64,000 nt of DNA, taken from Edaphochlamys debaryana. Taxonomy: Eukaryota > Chlorophyta > Chlorophyceae > Chlamydomonadales. Of this stretch, positions 60,348 through 64,000 are shown piece after piece. The stretch spans positions 62,001-126,000 of the forward strand of contig JAEHOE010000185.1 of assembly GCA_016858145.1 (NCBI GenBank), given 5' to 3'. Within the stretch, counting starts at the first letter, position 1; the number at the start of each line of letters is the position of its first letter. The position numbers and the translations under genes are program-made. A model generated the notes under the pieces. It did not search any database. It was not told where the DNA came from and saw only the letters and a program-made list of their open reading frames with translations.

Positions 60348-61054
60348 ATGCCGCGTTCTCACAGATCAGCCCCGGCCGCGCCGCAGCTGGCCCCTGCTTG
60401 CAACAAGCACCCGCGCCCGCATCCCAGCGCCCAACGTGCTGTTGGTGACGGCACGGGCAGCGAAGGCGACTTTGTGGGCCGGGTGAGGGGGTTAAATGTG
60501 CGGGATGTGGGTTGGGTGTGCAGGACCGGTGGTACTGACCTCGTGGGAGCATTCTAGCCGCCCCAAGTCCGGTCAAGTCTGCTGTTTGACACTGGGTTGT
60601 GTGTACAGGACCACCGCCGGCACCGCATCATGGCGCCGCCGCAGCCTGAGCGGCCGGGCCCGCGCCTCTTCCTGCCGGCCGAGGACGACGCTGATCCGCT
60701 CGCCCCCGTGGCTCTGGCCGCCCGAACACCCCACGAGCCGCACGGTGTGCCAGGCAGCCCCAGCGTTGGCCCACCAGCAGCGCGGAATACGTGGCGAAGA
60801 CCGTGTTTTCGGCAGGGGCCCCGGCCACTGGCAGCGACAGCCCGCAGTCCGGCGCCGCTGCATCCTCCGCCGCTGCTGATGCTGTTGGCGTGATCAACGC
60901 AGCGGCCGTGACGCTCTGCGCGGCGCAGCAGGCATTTATAGAGGCGCAGGGCAAGGAGAACAACGCGCTGACTGTCAGAAACGCCGAGCTGAACAGGAAG
61001 TGCGACAGCATGCAGGTCCAGGCCGAGCATGAGCACGCGGTCTCACCATACTGA
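60348..61054 (+). pseudogene. Remnant of a small spliced gene with a helical C-terminus
   Basis: A first exon may be 60348-60482 (MPRSHRSAPAAPQLAPAC to GDGTGSEGDFVG) before a GTGAGG donor. A second starts after GTGTACAG at 60609 and reads DHRRHRIMAPPQPERPGPRL and DDADPLAPVALAARTPHEPH. Near 60780 the protein-like reading moves to another frame, AEYVAKTVFSAGAPATGSD, then AAAVTLCAAQQAFIEAQGKE and NNALTVRNAELNRKCDSMQV, ending at TGA 61052-61054. The last part looks like a coiled coil. The frame change suggests a broken copy, and a similar first-exon end lies at 40180-40218. Family not recognised. Confidence 0.45.
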
Positions 61055-61057
61055 GCC

Positions 61058-63957
61058 ATGATAGCACATATGATCCGGTCAACGTATATTCATCTCGCTT
61101 TGCAGCGGAAGCTCCTTCCTTTCATCCTCGCTTGCATCGCATGCTACGTGGTTCGCACGGCCTGGCGCTTTGAGCGAGAAGCATGGCGCTGCCAGCATCA
61201 AGAGGCCTCCGAGCAGAGCAGGTTCAGCGACAACCCTGCCGAAGCGCCATCACATGGCACCGGCGCACTGATTATCGCCGCGACGGCGGACGGCTTGGCA
61301 GCGTTCCTGCGCACCCGCCGCAACCTTACTGCTGTGTGCGGTGGCAACAGTCACCGTTTTCTGGTTTCGGACGGCTGCGTGGAAGACCGGGCGACGGGGC
61401 GAAGGGGTGACAGGGCGACGGACGGCTGCGGCGCGGTGGGCCCTTCCAACGGGACGGACGGGGCGTGGTCTGCGCTTCGCAGGGCCAAGATCCTCGTGGC
61501 TGTGGAGCTTCAAGAGGAGGGGGTGCTGAGCCCAACCTTCGCGCACGAATTCCTGAAGGTGGTCGTCACCCTCCAGGTTCGTCTGCTGGGGGCTGGGGCT
61601 GCCCCCGAGCCGGCATGTCCCCGCTTGCGCGGGCCCTCACAGAGATGTTGTGCTTTAGCATCCATGGTGCTTGACTGCAGTGCTCGTATACCGCCACCTG
61701 GGCTTACCTTTCCCCAGGCTACGTGTGCTCTAGCAATGTACCATGGGCACCGGCACTGGGTGGTTGTCAACACCGCCGCTGTACCCTTTTCCTCCCGCCC
61801 GTGCAGGTGGCCTTCAACGCAACTGTCTACGTAACTCTGCTGGGGGCCGCTACCGATCTTCCGGCTCTGCGGCTTGCGCAGCTGGGGATAGCGCTTGCCA
61901 ACCTCGGGGTAAGGCATGAGGTGGTGACACGGGGCGTGACCCGCGACCCTCAAGAGCACCGCACCGCCTTACTGGCGAGGGTGCGCAACCTATCCATCAA
62001 GCAGCTGCTTGTGGGCAGACAGGAGTACGAGACGGCGCTATTCTTCAACGACGTCTACTTCTGTGAGCGATTGGGTTAGCGGGGGCAAGTGCGACACGGG
62101 ACCTTTGAGCCTTGTCATGTCGGTCCCGTTCAACCCTTTTCGTTGCAGGCGCACAGAGTGCCCTGGACGTGCTCCTCCTGCGTGCCGCGGGCGCGGACAT
62201 GGTGTGCAGCGCGGACTTCAGTCACAATGAGAAACGCGAACCGGTGTTTTATGACATCTGGTGAGCGTCCCGACTGGCACTCGGGGCCTGGCGGGCCACT
62301 GCAAAGGCGGGCAGGGTGGTGCAGTCCGGGAATGCGAGGCCGTTCCCACCTGGGTCCGGGCGAGGCTAGAGACCAGCTAGGTCAGGCGACGCATGTGACG
62401 GGGCGAAGCATGTTTTGTCGTTGACTACCCGCTCCCCCTGTGCAGGGCAACGCGCGACCTGCAAGGGCGCAAGTTCCAAAACGGCCAACCCTACGTGGGG
62501 CTGCCGGACTCGTGGCAACGCTTTCAGGCTGGACTTCCAGTGCCGGTTTACTCCTGCTGGGGAGGCATGGCAGCGGTAACTGCCGCCGCTTTTACGGAGC
62601 ACCGCCTTCGATTTCGGCGGAACTACCCAACTGAGTGCGCCGCCTCTGAGTCTGAGATCCTGTGCAGGGACATGTGGGCCGTGAACCTCACCAAGATCTT
62701 CCTCCTCCCAACTGCCATTTCGGCCTACTCCCATAACGTGTTTGTGGCAATCCAACAGCCGGCTGTCAGCTCCCGACCCTCCCATCCTGACCTCAGCGCC
62801 ACTGATCAACCGCCGCCTCAACGGCCAATCAGCGTGGAGTGCTGCCCGCTCGAGGACTCGTGCGAGTCCTCCGTAGACTTCTCGGGATGCATAGACGACA
62901 ATGTCACATGGTTTTACCGGTTGTACGGCGTCCCGGTCAGCGCCGGTGGGATGCAGCCCGCCGTCCTGACTGCCAAGCTGGACCCTGCGACGGCCACCAT
63001 GCGGGATGTGTCACGTGGGCTCCAGCCCGCCCAGTGCCCCACGGCCGTGCAGCGGCGGATTCCCCGGCGCATCGTGCAGACGTGGAAGACCAACAAACCG
63101 ACTGCAGTCCGGCAGCACGTGTGGTTCCTGGTGCTGTCATGGATCCTGCAGAATCCCTGCTACGAATACGATCTCGTCACGGATGCGGAGATTGAGACTG
63201 CCATCAAGAAGCACCCCCTGTACTCGCTGTGGAGGGTGCGTCGGGGTTGCTGCGTGTGAGGGGGGAGGCTGCAGGACGCCAGGGGCTCTGTGATAATGGC
63301 GAGGCTGCACACTTGCGGCTTGGCAGCCCCCTCACAATAACCCCGATATGTGCTAGGGGTGCCGCTGCGCGATGCCAGCATGGCATCCGCCTCACACAAG
63401 CCCATCAGACGAGCCCCTCTCGCCCGTCCCCCCAGGACATTCCCGTGCGTGGCATGAAGAACGACTTTGGGCGCTACCTGTATCTCAACCAGGTCGGCGG
63501 CATCTATGCTGACATCGACACCATCTCCGTCCGCCCGTTTGACAGCCTCATTAGGCCTGAGGACGAGTTTGTGGTGGGGCTGGAGGCTGCCTTCGCCAAG
63601 TGGGACGATGCGCTTGCCTGGGCTTACGCGGTGCAGAAGTCTGCGTCCCTGCACTGCTGGGCTACGAGCCCGGGGAGCAAGGTGCTCGGTGTGATCATTG
63701 AGGAGGTGGCACGCCGTCTGAAGAACCCAGTGGCGGCTTACAAAGCCATCCTGAAGTACGGACGGGGCTCACCAGTGTTCCTGGAAACCCTCTTCACGAC
63801 TGGCCCCGCTGCCTTCTCCGCCGCCATCTTCGACCTGGTGCCCACCAAGAACCTCACGCACGGCCTCCGGCAGCTGGACCTGCACGCCCTCTCGGGGGGC
63901 CACTCCCAGGGCGACCGCTTCTACAACCTGCAGGACCCCAAGTACGTGCAGGACAAG
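61058..63957 (+). CDS. Two-domain membrane glycosyltransferase: CAP59-like plus GT32/OCH1-like (3' end outside window)
   Basis: Exons 61058-61576, 61807-62062, 62149-62260, 62446-63235 and 63436-63957 join in phase, giving about 733 residues so far; a GTGGGC donor follows. ATG at 61058 gives a short cytoplasmic end and a signal anchor (LLPFILACIACYVV), as in type II Golgi enzymes. Exons 2-4 carry CAP59/GT69-like signatures: LFFNDVYFC, ADMVCSADFSHNEKREPVFY, FQAGLPVPVYSCWGGMAAV and CAASESEILCRDMWAVNLTK. After a Cys-rich linker, the end of exon 4 and exon 5 carry a GT32-like domain: RRIPRRIVQTWKTNKP, SWILQNPCYEYDLVTD, FGRYLYLNQVGGIYADIDT (DxD motif) and FDSLIRPEDEFVVGLEAAF. The exon 1 donor could instead be at AAG|GTGGTC. 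Substrates are unknown; mannosyl transfer in the Golgi is the family expectation. Confidence 0.82.
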
Positions 63958-64000
63958 GTGGGCCGGGGAGGGGCGGGGAGGCCGCACCCTGCCTTGCCGG

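Noticed and set aside
1..64000. tRNA or rRNA genes
   Set aside because: No cloverleaf-like segment with T-loop GTTCGA and matching stems, and no rRNA core sequence, was noticed by eye. A tRNA scan would be the proper test.

Overview
The window looks like nuclear DNA of a Chlamydomonas-like volvocine green alga. It is very GC-rich. Its host genes have many short introns with GT..CAG borders and consistent phases, TGTAA acts as the likely polyadenylation signal, and PAN/Apple, HYR and Golgi glycosyltransferase exons are present. There is a PAT/TOC-type tyrosine-recombinase retrotransposon and no prokaryotic gene organisation. No rRNA, tRNA or CRISPR was seen. Most of the 64 kb is mobile or repetitive DNA; host genes are a minority and several are broken.

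Layout. 0.66-4.7 kb: a decayed LINE (LINE-A) on the minus strand. 4.7-7.2 kb: low-information sequence with a possible OTU-protease remnant. 7.3-8.7 kb and 34.77-34.99 kb: the two halves of one minus-strand host gene, split by a 26 kb insertion (8686-34682). The insertion is flanked by an 11-bp direct repeat, ends in inverted repeats, and folds into a huge asymmetric palindrome. Its left arm is about 3.3 kb, its loop about 1 kb (with a nested 221-bp MITE), and its right arm about 21.7 kb. The right arm is long because a 141-bp satellite has grown from about 7 units (left arm) to about 90 units (13.86-26.6 kb), and because a complete PAT-like retrotransposon (gag, RT/RNase H, PHD-like finger plus tyrosine recombinase) sits at about 26.6-33.5 kb.

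35-41 kb: mostly unassigned sequence with gene fragments: a short pseudogene, an HYR exon, and a 5'-truncated spliced gene ending in a PAN/Apple-like domain. 41.4-48.0 kb: a gag-only element between two 1.3-kb direct repeats. 48-49.5 kb: a TATA-containing region. 49.5-59.75 kb: a head-to-tail pile of LINE copies, all on the minus strand. It contains a 5' half (ORF1 and endonuclease, joined by TAATG), a 3' half (RT to 3' UTR, one frame with two nonsense codons) and several 3' stubs ending at the same sequence.

60.3-64 kb: host DNA again. A broken small gene is followed by a good multi-exon gene for a type II membrane glycosyltransferase. That gene joins a CAP59-like (GT69-type) region to a GT32/OCH1-like DxD region and runs off the window end.

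The observations I rate highest are the giant palindromic insertion whose target duplication copies the host splice acceptor, the satellite expansion with 27-unit higher-order structure inside one arm, the PHD-like finger next to the tyrosine recombinase, and the two-domain glycosyltransferase. Exon structures were read by eye from splice sites and phase; family names come from motif recognition without database searches.
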